A stretch of DNA of 64,000 nucleotides from Antennarius striatus. Its lineage: Eukaryota; Chordata; Actinopteri; Lophiiformes; Antennariidae. Of the stretch, positions 25,269-37,764 are shown in pieces (position 1 is the stretch's first letter; each line of letters opens with the position of its first letter). The notes below the pieces were generated by a model that was given only the letters and a program-made list of their open reading frames with translations, was not told the DNA's origin and ran no database searches. The DNA is taken from positions 13,605,501-13,669,500 of the forward strand of contig NC_090796.1 of the NCBI RefSeq assembly GCF_040054535.1, given 5' to 3'. The translations under genes and the position numbers were made by a program.

Positions 25269-27829
25269 TGAACATATTCACAGTGACGTCGAGCTAACGC
25301 TGCTGGTAAATAACAACAATAATAAATGCCGGCTCATACCAAACAGTTCTAACCTCAGTCTGGTCTGTTTACCCACTAACTAGTCATTATCTGTAAAAAC
25401 AGACACAAACACGTTGACTTAATGTTACCTCATCTCCACTGAGGTCATGTTTACTCGCCGTACAAAAAAAACCCCCTGCGCTGAAAGCTGGACTGAGTGA
25501 ACCTGTAAACCTGCTGAGTCAGCAACACTCCACTGTTCTCATTACAATGAGAGGGACTATGAAAAAAAAAAAAAAGCTAATTCAGTATAAATTAACACAG
25601 AAAAACCAGAACCATCATGCCAACGTTGCTTTTGTTTGTTTTTTACTCTCACAACCTCCCACAGTTGTTGTTTGTGGCTGCATTGTGTGATTTTCCTGTT
25701 TGTGTATTTGTTTGTTTGGAGTTTCAGCTGTAATGAATGCAGCACAGACTCATTAGAATGAATAAAACGATGCTGAAATTGTGGCAAAAGCCAAACAACA
25801 TTGCATCAGAACCTGAAAAAAGTATCACTGTGAGCATCTCTGCAGGTGTAGCCTGCTGGCTGTTGTGCATTTGCTTTGCACAAGGGCATAGGTGGAGCCT
25901 GTGTTTGCTCTGCTACAATAAACCTCCTACACGGTGTCTTGACAACAGTCATTACTATCGCCACCGCGGGACTGAAGCGCCTTCCATTTGCCATTACAAT
26001 CTGTGGTCAACCATTAATGGACAGGAGGGAGGAACCACAGACAGAAATGTGCACAAACACATTAACAGACACAGACGGTCCGGCCGCCAGAACATCGACC
26101 CACCTATCGTTTTCTGAAAGGATGGATGAAATTGGTGTGAGGCAAACTCGACCGCTATACTCTGAGCATTTTTACATTAAAAAAAACTTGTATTTTATAT
26201 CCTCAAATTAGCTCAGAGTAAAGTGCGGCAGATTAAAGGTCTGAATTTTATTCATTTTGGTTATTTGTGAGTTTCCACAAAGTCAGTTTTTGAGCTCTGA
26301 TGCACTTTCCAGTGTCAAGTCACCACTACCACTTAGCTCCAGGAATCATTTGAAATACAACTCTGTTATGTGCATTTTTCTTTTTCTTTTTTGTGTTACC
26401 GTGTTTGCTGGGTAAATCGAATTGGGAGCGCTTGTTTCCTGGTTTGACAATACATTTTTATGTTTAGAGGTTTAACTCCTATAAAACTTGTGTTGGATCA
26501 AGACTGAGGTCAAAGGCTTGTTTGAGATTGATCATTACATCCCCCACGTCATTATTGTTGGCCATCATTTGGATCATTTGGGATCACTTCTGTCAGGCGG
26601 TCCTGGTTCTTCATGATTCTCAGTTCTGATTCTAACATTCTGTCTCTCAATAAAAATGCTTCGTCTTCTCTTTCTAACATTCTTTCTAAGATTCTCTAAC
26701 AGTCGAACCTCAAGGTTACAATGCAAGACTTCCATTTGTTTTTGGTGGATGGTGGGTGGGGGTTACAGGAACTTGCAAAGTTTGCAGAATTTGCAAAATA
26801 GAATTCAAATTCTCAGGTGGATCATCAAATTTGACGTCTTATTTGCCTCTTAGTCTATATTAGTGTCGGAGGTGGTTCTCTGTCCCAGTGGAAATGCCAT
26901 TACTATAAAGCCCAATTTACACTTTATTTGCATTTAAAGTTAAAAAAAAAAAAAAAAAGGGCTGAAGTCGCCTGAAAAACTGCCAGTCATTGTCAAGAAA
27001 GAGGAAAAACACAATAACAAGTGTCAAACTCTGCAAGACTGATGAGACAGTAAGGAAATTAAAAAATAGAAGTCAAGCTCAGCAGAGACACACAGCAAGT
27101 GATATTAAAAAGGCCCAACCACAAATACGTTATGCCAAAAAAGAAAAAAAAAATTTCTCTGACGTAATAATAACTCCAGGCCAAGACAGAAGAACAAGTG
27201 TGAAAATGATTATGAATAGTTTCAAGAAAATAATCCTCTTGTGTTCGTTCTTGACAAGTCAATCATTAAACTAAAATATTCAAGTAATGAAGACATGATG
27301 AATTTCCTCCTCTGAACACTTCATGTTGTAACACACCAGAACCCCACGGGCAATGTGCCACCAAGTACTGCAATAAGGAGTCCTCTGCAATAAACAGCAA
27401 TTAATGGTGTCACCAAAGGGCAGCGTGGAAGTTAAATTACAGCAAATCAGTTTATTCTGGTAAAGAAAGTACAGATGGAAATCAAATCTGTTCTGTGATA
27501 TGAATGAATGGATCGGCCTTCATTTTTAAAACTTGATATATCAATCTGAAAACAATGGTAGGATTTCACTATGTGCGTTAAATTTAAAAAAAAAACAACA
27601 ACACTTGAACTTTATAGATATTTAATAAATGTCTTTCTGACTTTCTATTTCTCATGTTTCCCGCAGAGGAACCTTTAAACCATGAGTCAGGAACTTGGCA
27701 ACAAAACGCGCTCCCCTGCGTTTTGCGTTTCACAATTCCGTCAAAACTACAAAGAACTATAAAGCAGGAGATTAATCCTGACGGCGAGGTGGACATCTTA
27801 CTTCTGGAACATGTGGGAGTCCCACTTAC

Positions 27830-27865
27830 CTGCTCTTCGCGGTCACCTGTGGCGGAAGAAGCCAT
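27830..27865 (-). CDS. ank3: Probable ank3 distal first coding exon (MASSATGDREEQ)
   Basis: Twelve codons, MASSATGDREEQ, from an ATG in strong Kozak context (A at -3, G at +4). The exon ends on a textbook donor (CAG|GTAAGT) in phase 0, the same phase as the two other ank3 first exons downstream. One human ANK3 leader, as I remember it, also starts MASSA. The sequence just upstream is CpG-rich, as expected of a promoter. No other minus-strand gene is seen between here and the other ank3 exons, so ank3 is the simplest assignment. It could instead be the first exon of an unrelated gene lying in the 27 kb to the left or beyond. Confidence 0.5.
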
Positions 27866-28180
27866 GTTAACGAGGTAAACAGCGCAGCTGCTCCAGTCCT
27901 CAGGTACAGTTGTCGGATCTGATCCCGGGAGAAGAGACGGAGAGCAGCGCGATCCTCACACCGAGAGTTAAACAGCTGCTACATAGACGCGTAAGAGGAG
28001 GTGACATCCGCGTAAAGTCCGACTCTGCGGCGAACTGGGGGGACGCTGTGGCTCTGCGGGACCCGCAGCGGCTGGGCAGAGCCGAGTTCGAGCGACAGTT
28101 AGTCCGGGAGGAAATCCCTGCTGGAGCGGAGCCGCATCCACCTGTAATGGCAGCAGATGAACGCTAGGTGGAGGCATTGC
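27866..28180 (-). promoter_or_regulatory. CpG-rich promoter and 5' leader of the distal ank3 exon
   Basis: This stretch is richer in CpG (CGCGTAAG, GCGGCGAAC, CGAGCGAC and others) than the flanking AT-rich DNA. It lies immediately upstream of the exon at 27830-27865. No TATA box is seen, as is usual for CpG promoters. Open frames on both strands here fit unmethylated GC-rich leader DNA rather than protein. Confidence 0.45.
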
Positions 28181-28253
28181 CCCGTATGATCCTCATCCAG
28201 TTGTAATAGCAAAAGGACTTGACGCTAGGTGGCGGTATTGCCCGGTGTGAGTC
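28135..28253. repeat. Two-copy ~60-bp tandem duplication
   Basis: Copies at 28135-28193 and 28194-28253 both begin CATCCA, continue TGTAAT(G/A)GCA and contain ACGCTAGGTGG then (C/T)ATTGCCC. The right copy holds a 12/14 match to the CTCF core (28222-28235). The left copy has 11/14 (28161-28174) because the core C is A. Confidence 0.75.
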
Positions 28254-29470
28254 ACACACAGTGGGTAGAAGTCGCTCCAAGAATTAAGGTCCTCTGCGGT
28301 TGAACGTCACAGATGAAACTGCACTGCATGAAACACTTAACATTGTTCAATTTAACATTTTATCTTTTTACAAACTTTTTAATTTAGTAGATTTACAAAT
28401 AAAGTATTTCCTTTGGTAAATGTGTTTTAAGCGTGTTAGCTACTTGATTTGGAATTTTCCAAATCTTTGTAGTTCAACATACTTGATTTTTTTGATATTT
28501 CCATGTTTTTGATGGTCACACAACAGTCGTTTATTAAATATACTATTATCAACTCAGTTATATTTACTTACTTTTGCTAACTGAAAATTTCTAACATATC
28601 CTTTTGTCATTTTTTCTTTTTTATTTGAATTAGATTCATGCGTTCATTCCTATTACCAAAGCTACTTCCACTCCACCACTTTGCAGTGGAGTGATTTCTT
28701 TCACCAGATTTGAGAAAGCTTTTTTTATTATTATTTAAGGCCACGGTTAATGACAAGTCTCAATACACATTGGTTGAGTTCAGAAAGATCACAACAGTTG
28801 GGTCTCGTTCCCTGCAGATGACGTCAGAGGTTTACTGCAGAAGTAGATACTGATGGTGGATGCATTCATTGTTTTATGGGACGTCTTTGATATTCACATC
28901 AACTGAATGATTTAAATAATTTTCATAGCTTTTTTTTTTTTCCAGTGATGCCACACACAAACTCAGTACCAAAAATCTCCCTCGGGATCACTTATCAAAT
29001 CACTTATTTACCAATACTGCTGCTGAGTGACGCACAACCACTGCAATATTTGTATTGAACCACATGAGGGCGCTGCATGTCTTCACAGCTCCACTATACA
29101 GTACAGTTTATCTGAAAGTGCAGTCCACTGATGGATTTATCAAAACTATTTGATCTCATTTGCATTTCATTTCAACATGCACAAAGGTTTCTGGGCCAAT
29201 GTGAAATAGAAATGATGCATTCAAAGGAAATGGGACTCATGTTTTGCTTAACAGCAAATGAATTGATTCTTTTAATAACCCGTAGTCTGCACTGGTACTG
29301 AATTTTTATTCTGCAGGAAGTTTTAAAGTCTTGAACGCTGTAATGCTGTGTTGGATGCAGAGGTTGAAGCAGTTTAATGAAATGTTCAGAAATGTTATTG
29401 AACATGAAATAATCAATGTTGTTAAAGAAATCAAAGTAGATGGGTTTAGGTTAAAACATGTTTCCATTTC
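28254..29470. other. Spacer between acsl5 and ank3; acsl5 3'UTR
   Basis: AT-rich. The right part (about 29305-29470) is the likely acsl5 3'UTR. A CTCF-like motif lies at 29060-29073 (CCACATGAGGGCGC, 12/14). No zdhhc6 or vti1a exon, expected here from human gene order, can be seen. Confidence 0.6.
29305..29310 (-). terminator. Likely acsl5 polyadenylation signal (AATAAA)
   Basis: Plus-strand TTTATT is AATAAA on the gene strand, about 160 bases past the acsl5 stop codon. Confidence 0.5.
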
Positions 29471-32400
29471 TTAAATGCTGGCGTACAGTTGGTCAATCTG
29501 TGGCTGAAAAAGAGTTTTCAGCTCAGCCCTCTTGGCTTTGAGAGTCGGAGTCAACAAGCCATTCTCAATGGTGAACTGCTGCGGGTGGAGGTAAACATCT
29601 TTCACCTGCAACATTTGAGAGGAGGGATTAAAAACAAAAATGCAGTGGGTAAAACAGAATCTTGCTAAATCTAGATTAATTCCAAAGATCAGCATCAATG
29701 AGGGGTCATCACCTGCTCAAAGGACTTTAGTCCCGCTTCTTTTCCTAGTTTTGTCATATCTGAAAGAATGGCTTTTTTAACATCCTGTAAACAAAACAAA
29801 AAGTCATTGTTAGAAACAAATGACTTAGCAAATTAAACCCTGTGCCACTCTTAATACTGAATTTGATTTGCAGCCATCCGTTTTACAGGAAGAGCACCAA
29901 AGCACAGCTGGCTTCTTTTACCATTAATGAACTTGTTTACTGCAGTGAGGCTTTGCTGGAGCTTAGGTAGAAAACAATGTTGAGATGCTTGGCTGTATTC
30001 TGGTGGGACTGCTTGAGCCTACCGTTTGAGGAAAGCCCCCCCCCCCCTGTATGTGATGTAAAAGCAAACCACACAGAAAAAGTACCGTGTTTTCACAGAG
30101 TTCTTCAACGGAGCCATAGCATCCCAGGTTCTTCGCAAAACCCATCAGGACCTCTGTGTCTGGAACCACGATGGCGACCAAACAGGACTGCAGACAAAGA
30201 AAGTTAATCAGATTCATTTGTAGACATTTAATGCTTGAACTGCAAAGTTGCTGGTCTTACCTGCAAACTGTCTCCATGAACAAATACTTGGGCCACAGGT
30301 TCACTCCTCACATACACATTCTCAATCTTTTCTGGGGCTATGTACTCCCCTTGAGCCAGCTTGAAGATATTCTTCTTGCGGTCGATGATCCTCAAAACTC
30401 CACTCTGTTGACAAAACAGGATGGCAGAAACACTAAGAAACTTTTGCTTCTTGTTAAACTCTGGCAAACAATGCATTTTTGCAGGGAGAACAGCTGCTGT
30501 TCCTGTTGGAAGTATGGGAAACGTGTCCAGAGCCAATTTAAAATCTAATGAGTCACGCCGAGTTTTGCCAATACATTTCCCTTTCTAGAGGAATTTTAAG
30601 ATCTGGATCACTTGCATCTGTGTGGTCAAGAAGAAACTTGAGAATGAATCCTGCAGACAGCTGGTTAGTTTGACACAAAATGATAGTTACTGTGGCAATA
30701 AGATCCTACCAGAACCTCTAAAGGCCATTAATCTTGTGCGTCAGTTTGTTTAAAAACCAAAGCAATAAACAGTTGAGTCGTACTTTGTAAAATCAACCCC
30801 CACGAGATCATAGAAAGACAGGAATGATATTGTCTTATTCAACCCAAAAAAAAAAAGGTATAAATATGCCTTTTGGAGTGTAGGTCTTCATGATTCCTGA
30901 ATTAAACGTTACCATTTCTTCAAACCAGTGTCCGTTACGAAACTTTGATTCCACCTCTTATTTCGTCTGTCACAAAAGCATGTGGTGCAGAAAATCTTGT
31001 ATTTATTTAGCCATTTAAACCAGGAGATTAACTCGGTCACATTTAATAAAAGGAGGTTCTTACTGGAAGCCATTTTCCAATGTCTCCCGTGTGGAGCCAG
31101 CCTTCACTGTCCAGGGCCTCGGCGGTCTTCTCCGGGTCTTTTAAGTAGCCCTTAAAAACATTTCTGCCCTTGATGCAGACCTGCAAAGATCACATCGTTT
31201 AAAAAGGGACATTGTTTAAAAACTTTAAACAAGTCTTCAGTGACATCTCACAAAATTAAAATTCTTTTTAAAGAATCTATCGAATTTACCCCCCACCTCA
31301 CTGGTTCTCTTCATCTTACCTCTCCTTCACCGTTTGAGGAAAAGTAGTTCATTTCTTCCACATCCACCAACTTCACAATATTACAAGGCAGTGGCACCCC
31401 AACATGTCCTGTAATAGATTCCTAATGGTCATTTGTCTGCAATATCGATCCAATTATGCCCGTTAAAACAAACAGGCATTAGAAGGTACTTGTAGGACTT
31501 CAATCTGGGTCTTGGCTGTAAAGATGGGACGGTTTAACCGCATACCTGAGGTGGCATCTCCTGGCACAGTGAAAGTGCATCCAGCTGTGGACTCCGTCTG
31601 ACCATATGCCTCAAAGATCTAAGAGTCCAAGCAAAAAGATGGGCAATGACTTATCACGACAACACGAAGTGATCGGTTCCAGCTGGAGGCCTTTACGTAA
31701 CGCTAGCATACAGTAATCCCACTTTATCAGTGTTTTGTTTCAAATGCATGAGTGCTTCAGAAGTTGCATCAAACTTCTTTTTCATTCACATCTTTAGTCA
31801 TCTGGCAGAAGTTAAGAAACTGGCATTTTCATCATTTTTCATTTGACAATTGACAACTTTAATACCTGGCAACCCAGAGCAGCCCTGAGAAAGTTCAGAA
31901 CAGATGGAGATATGGGTGCAGCGCCCGTCACCATGACTCGCACACGTCCCCCCAGGGAATCCTACAGTCAGAGTGAATGGGTTTCTATTCAGTGACTGTC
32001 TCTACAACGTAATCTGCATTTACTTCAACGGTGGCGTCACCTGAACTTTGTTGAAGATGAGTTTATCCCACAGGCTGTTCTTCCTGACGATGCCGTCCTT
32101 CACCTCAGCGTATTTTCTCTCAACAGCGAAGTTCAGCAGCCACTTCTTGAAAGGTGTTTTGGCTCCACTCTGGACCTATTGAGACAATTTTGCACCATTT
32201 GAAGGAAATGGAACGATGGAGTTGATGTTTGAGTGGATGGAAAAAGGGGGACAGTTGTGCACTGCTTACTTTATCATAGACTCTGTTGAGGAGTCGAGGT
32301 ACCACAGGGAAAATGGTGGGCTGCAGGGCTTTCATGTCATCTGGTAGCAGTCTGATGTCACCCTGGAAGAATCCCACCCTAGCCCCAACACCATACATCA

Positions 32401-35400
32401 CTGTCTACAAGAAAGAGACAAAAAGCCATTTAAAAAGCACATGTATAAGGGTTCCCTCATGAGCATCATTTATAAATATAGAATTGCATAAAGTCTGGAC
32501 CAGACCTGGACGACTCTCTCAAACATGTGCGCCAGAGGCAGGAATGAAATGCTGACATCATCTGTAGTCGGAACCACGGTTGTCTGGAACAGGTTTAAGG
32601 CACATGCTGTCAAATATTTCACATTTCCACATCAGAAAATGTTTTAATTACATCTCATGGCTCCTTATTCATACCTCAAAGCCTTTGATGACTCCGGCGG
32701 CATCAGAAACCACATTCTCATGGGTCAACATGGCTCCCTTGGGGTTCCCTGAAGAACAGATGGACATGTCAGCTAGTAAAAGTTTCATGTCAGGCGATAC
32801 CTTGGAGACTCGTGTAATCAAAAAGACCTTTGGCAGAAACGATCAGTCTTCATTTTCACAAAGTAGAGGCATAATTTAACGTGACGGTTACATGCAGACT
32901 GGTCTGTTAGACTGTACAGTGGTGCTTCGAGCTAAATGCTAACATGCCACGAACCATCTCAGTTACGAGACAATTTAATGCTCAACAAAACAGTCCATGC
33001 TTCCATCCAGCAGTTGATATTCCAGTTGGAATAACAGTGGAATTCCCTCCTTAGTTTAGTGCATCTTGTTAAACTTTCAGAGTCATTGGGGTTTTTTTTT
33101 TTATAAATCCCAAAAAGTGTAAAGGAATCACCTGTAGTTCCACTGGTGAAGCAAACAATACCCAGATCCTCTGGCCTTGGAGGCTGTTGAGACATGATTT
33201 CAGCACATCAGAACTATATTGGTAAATGTTATACTTATAATGATGTGAATTCTTCAGAAACAAACTTACAATTGGCTTCTGAAGATTATTTTTCCCTAGA
33301 GTCTGGAAAGCAATAATAAAGAAATCAACAATCACCTCTGTGCTTCCAAGAGTTAGTTGTACAGAACTGAAAAGATTGAAATGTTGATGTTGCAAATAAG
33401 ATGAAGGTGGTGAAGACAGTTCCAATAACATGTCTGGAAAAAAATATTTTAAAAAACCAAAAAAAAAACCACAAGCAAGGCCTCTGGAGCAAGCAATACC
33501 TCCACATCCTGCATGGACAAGATTTCCACCCCAGATTTTTTTCCTCTCTCAACCAGCTCAGGGTCAAAAGAGTCCATGATGACAATAGTTTTGAGAACCG
33601 GGGTCTGGCCTTTCTCCCGGGTCTGCAGCAGCGTTTCTGCTTTGGTTTGATTGTCGCACAGCACGACGGAGATCTCCGCTAAAAGAAAAAAAGTTCACGA
33701 AAATCACAAAATAGGCAGAAAATGAGAATCTGCATCGGTGTTTTGAGCCGCTAATGCTAACAAGAGAGGAATGCATGGGATGACCGAAGTTGATGGCAGC
33801 AGACCTGTAATAGATCCTCTTTGTTTCGTGATAAACTGTCACAGATGTTCAGATGATAAACATGAAAACAAGGCCTTGATAGGATCTGGTATTAGCATCT
33901 GCACAGAGTTATCTGGTGACAAGTGGACAGCTCTGAGCACAAATGTGAATGAACCCAAGATGCAGATGCACTGAAAAGTTGTGTGGGACTTTTGCCATCT
34001 GGCAAATGGTTTGATTCAATTAAGACTAAAAAAAACACAGGACCTCTGGAACCGAACAGACATGTCCAGGACACACACACCACTGACCTGGAGGTGCTGC
34101 ATCTTATCCACTTGTCAAATCATATTTCTCAATGGGTTTCACCATTTAGACTACTTTAATGAAAGAAGACCACATTCTGACAGGAAAAGTCAGAAAGATA
34201 TAAATGACCAGTACAGGCAATTTCTTGGTCACCCACGAGGAAACCTCACCCACCCCAAACCCTAAAAAAAACAAAACAGATTTTGCAAATAGTGCAGTTG
34301 TGAGAATCAGTGCTTGTCTTGCTATTTGTTTCATCAGTTGGACCCTTTCTTTCTAGCAAACATTACATGCTGACAAAGTTAAAAAAAAAATCTTTTGTTC
34401 GTCCATGTGACTCATTTAATCAGTAATTGTCTTCTTGTGATTGGATCACCCAGGATGGGCTCATGATCGAAGGAGCAGCTGTGATAAAATAAGTGTGAAG
34501 AGATTATAGAGCCCACTCGGCATGGATCCCCGTGGGAACCAGTGCTACCGGACTCCAGCTCTACTGTAATTAGTATAGTGGTACAAGAGAAGCTCCAATT
34601 ACCTTGGTTGATAATGAACACAAGGGCCTCTGGACCTAAGGTGTCATACAGAGGAACTACAACCATGGAGTAGGTGTAACAGGCCAGCTCGCCAATAATC
34701 CACTGCAAATGATGCAGAAAACAGAAACCATTTACATTTTCAGACCACAGAACACCCAGGTTAACATCACGACTTCACCCCTGTCATCCCCCACACCTAC
34801 CTCTGGTCTATTCTGAGCAAAGACGCCAATGAAAGTGTCCGAGTTTGGCTTTAGACCCTTGTGGAGAAGCCCTGACCCCAGGTGTTCCGCTCTGTCAGAC
34901 ACCTTTGTAGAAACAGGAAGTGGAGGGAAGGTCAGCTGGACAATCTTAACCATGTTAAATGCTGGTGGATGCAGTTTTACCTGCTTGTACTTTAGCCACT
35001 GATAGGGCCTTCCTGGTTTCCTGTAGCCCAAACATGGTCCGTTACCTGAAGATGAGAAATGGGTCAAAGACTTACTCAATATCTGACAAACTGTGGCTGG
35101 TCATTGGTTTAGTTAATGTTGGTTTCTTATAGAGACTTAGATGCCATTTTTGGCAGTGATTTTAGAGAGACACAGCTAACATGGTTTTTGTTTGCGATGG
35201 CGCCACCAAACCACGCCTTTTGCTATCATCTCTTATTTAATCCACACAGAGACCAAAACATTGTAAATCAAATTTGAAACTACAGTAATTTCAAACTTCT
35301 TTCAACTCCTTTCAGAGAATCAAGGCCACCAACGAGTTTGTCACCCACAAACCATGATTCGTTTCAGAGCTAACCCTAACCCTAAAACATCTTGGGATGA

Positions 35401-35819
35401 AAAACCTGCTTTGAGCATCAGTAAAAGAAAAAGTTTTCACCTGAAACCTTCAGACCTCTCTGAAAAACCTCATACATGGTCTTTGCATCGTCATAGCAAA
35501 ACGACAACAGGTTGTTGTTATCCTCAAGCAGAGCAGTCTTTCTTGCTCCATCCTGGGGGGAATGAAAACGAATAAAACAGCTGCAGACTTCATCGATAAA
35601 CTGTTCTAAACTAAATGAAAAGAAGTGTAAGATTTTACCAGTTGGACCTAACTTGAATGTTACCTTAATGCCCAGAGTCTGTTGGCGGAGATCAAATGGA
35701 GACCGGAGAGGGTTGGGCCGAGTATTGAGGTAAAATATCATAGCAGCAGCCACGGCCAACAGGGAGATGATGGCCGAGGTCGGGAGAGGCGAGAAAAGCA
35801 ACTGGAAAAGGATGTCCAT
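29471..35819 (-). CDS. acsl5: Long-chain fatty-acid CoA ligase 5
   Basis: Activates long-chain fatty acids to acyl-CoA using ATP, at ER or mitochondrial outer membranes. Twenty coding exons: 35664-35819, 35441-35552, 34981-35045, 34801-34902, 34603-34702, 33500-33678, 33270-33302, 33132-33183, 32675-32748, 32506-32583, 32270-32404, 32041-32175, 31866-31961, 31546-31618, 31320-31408, 31064-31180, 30261-30404, 30086-30187, 29713-29784, 29471-29605. They join in phase to 682 residues; human ACSL5 has 683. Seen in the product: an N-terminal membrane anchor (about 13-35), AMP-binding TSGTTGNPKG (262-271), YGQTE (444-448), the GWLHTGDIG signature (520-528) and the C-terminal catalytic Lys in TPTLK (661). 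The ATG sits in CACCATGG just after an acceptor, so the 5' leader is on a separate exon. ACSL5 is preferred over ACSL1 because of the N-terminus (FSPLPT) and the gucy2g/tectb neighbourhood. No frameshift or stop was found. Confidence 0.96.
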
Positions 35820-36092
35820 GGTGCTGGAAATTAAAAATTAAGATTCTGAGTGGCTTGACACTGCACAGTATCTTCATAAGGTCAAAGTCAAACATGATTT
35901 GTACAAGAGCTGCTGGAGTCTGACCCAGTGAATGTTTAGTCCAGTACATATCCCAAGTATGTACATGCAATGGAAGCAAATGCATCCAGTGGCAGAATTA
36001 GTAATTAAAATTTCTGAATTGATAAATTATTACTATTCCGCCCTTTTTAGATGTTTTCACATAAACGGACTCTTAACTGGCAGCTGTCCTAC

Positions 36093-36267
36093 CTGCTGGT
36101 GGTGCTGGTCCTCTCAGTTCCACGCTAGTCCCAGCTGACAGGCTGGTAGGTGGTTGTGGTCTTTGTGCAAACCGCGGATCCTCGGCCTCCGCTCTGCACT
36201 TCAATGCAAGAAGTAAAGGACAGCCCGACAGTGAAAGAGAAACCTTTGAACCTTGACTCGAAATCAC
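36093..36267 (-). other. acsl5: Probable non-coding first exon of acsl5
   Basis: A good minus-strand donor (CAGCAG|GTAGGA) lies about 270 bases upstream of the acceptor that precedes the acsl5 ATG. The sequence before it is comparatively GC-rich. The 5' limit is a guess. Confidence 0.45.
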
Positions 36268-37733
36268 TTCTACTGATAAAGAAAATGAAGAGACATCAAG
36301 ACTGCTGACTTTTATGTCAGAATATCAAAATCTATATTGTGCAATTTATTAAGCTCCTGGAGTTAAGGACCAACAGAAGGCTTTGATTTTCAGTCCATAC
36401 AGATAAACTTCATCCAAAACGTCAGATGCATCTGATTACATGTAAAACTGGAGATAAGGCTGAACTTTAAAGTGTGCAAAACAATCGCACCTCTTTAAAA
36501 ACATGCTGTTACATCATCAGGCAGTGATTCTTTGATTTGATTCAACACAGCCACAAACTACACTCTACAAAATGAGCACACAGTTTTCTCCAGTCTCATC
36601 TTTTGGAGATTTACTCAGCAAACACGACACATAACGTCCACAATACTTTCTCGTGCAACTCAAGTGAAGGCAAGGATTCATTAGAGGAAGTTTTTTTTTT
36701 AAAGAATTACCTGGTGGGATTAGCACAGGTAGTTTGATGCCAGGCCGAGCAGTAATCCCCTGGGAAAAAGCAGCTGAAGCCAGCAACACCTCTAATCTGC
36801 AATCTGCCTGCTTGTGGTCATTAACACTTTAAACTGCACACAGGTGTGAGAGCGTCTCTGCAAACAGCCAAGGCTCAACCTGCACAAGCAGATCACCTGT
36901 CTCCCAGGAGACACGTCACAGTTTTCACCTGTATTTTGCTGCACTGCCTTTCTTAATTAAATTATCCCATCTTTTTAAAACAACACTTTCTACGTCCCTT
37001 CTTTGCATTTTGTTTACATGTACTGGAAATGCATTCCTGAAAGATACAGAAGAGATTAGGCTGAACTTTGATACCAGGTTTATGAATGTAAGCGATATCT
37101 CAAGGTGAACAAGATGTGGCAACTTTGAAATCTCTGCTTGATAAAATCTAATCAGTGACTTATCACAGCTACATCTGGATTTAAAGCAACAACTACATTT
37201 ATTGGAGTTAAAGTCAATTACTGTATTAAGAAATGCATTTAAAAACAATGCTTTTTAAAAATATATATTAGCACTAATTACCAAATTCATTTAGTAACAC
37301 CCTCTGCTCACAGTAATGTAAACCGAATATGTACTTGAAAGCTCCTCCTCCCACTGATCCACAGGAACTGTGAACATGATCCGGCTTCAGCCTGAGCAGA
37401 ATCAGATAAATTCAAACAATGATTATACCTGTTAATCTATCAGGACACTTTCCACTGTGAAGTGAAGTCAAATTTAGGTTATTATAATTAACATTTTTTT
37501 GAACCAGATTGTGCATAGTGATTCTAACAGCGTTATAAATGGGCCTAATGGGTCCTCTCTTCTGGAAAAGCTTTTCAATGAGTTCTTCCTGATTGCTTTA
37601 ATGATGTCTTGTACCTGATATAACTGTCTGAAAAATAAAAGCCTCAAATGACTAAATTTTTCAGTGTCGTTCACTGAGAGTATTTACATTACTCCTCCCA
37701 ATCCAGCTGTCAATCATCTCCATGGAAGTTGGG
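36268..37733. other. Spacer between divergent acsl5 and gucy2g
   Basis: AT-rich and probably holds both promoters. A minus-strand frame at 36.7 kb ends near a GTAATT donor and could be an alternative acsl5 leader exon, but nothing confirms it. Confidence 0.5.
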
Positions 37734-37740
37734 TATTTAA
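37734..37740 (+). promoter_or_regulatory. TATA-like box of gucy2g
   Basis: TATTTAA, 24 bases before the first in-frame ATG of gucy2g. If used, transcription would start close to that ATG. Confidence 0.4.
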
Positions 37741-37764
37741 GCCTTGAAGTGAGACAACATAAGG

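Noticed and set aside
27910-28167. 85-codon plus-strand frame in CpG-rich DNA
   Set aside because: It lies in the putative ank3 promoter, has no recognisable domain, and partly covers the tandem duplication. Stop-poor GC-rich leader DNA explains it.
35372-35386. CCCTAACCCTAA as interstitial telomere repeat
   Set aside because: Only two units inside an acsl5 intron; expected by chance.
36565-36789. Minus-strand frame starting MLLASAAFSQ and ending near a GTAATT donor, as an alternative acsl5 N-terminus
   Set aside because: It has no similarity to known ACSL leaders and the acsl5 ATG at 35819 has ideal context. At most it is an untranslated leader exon.
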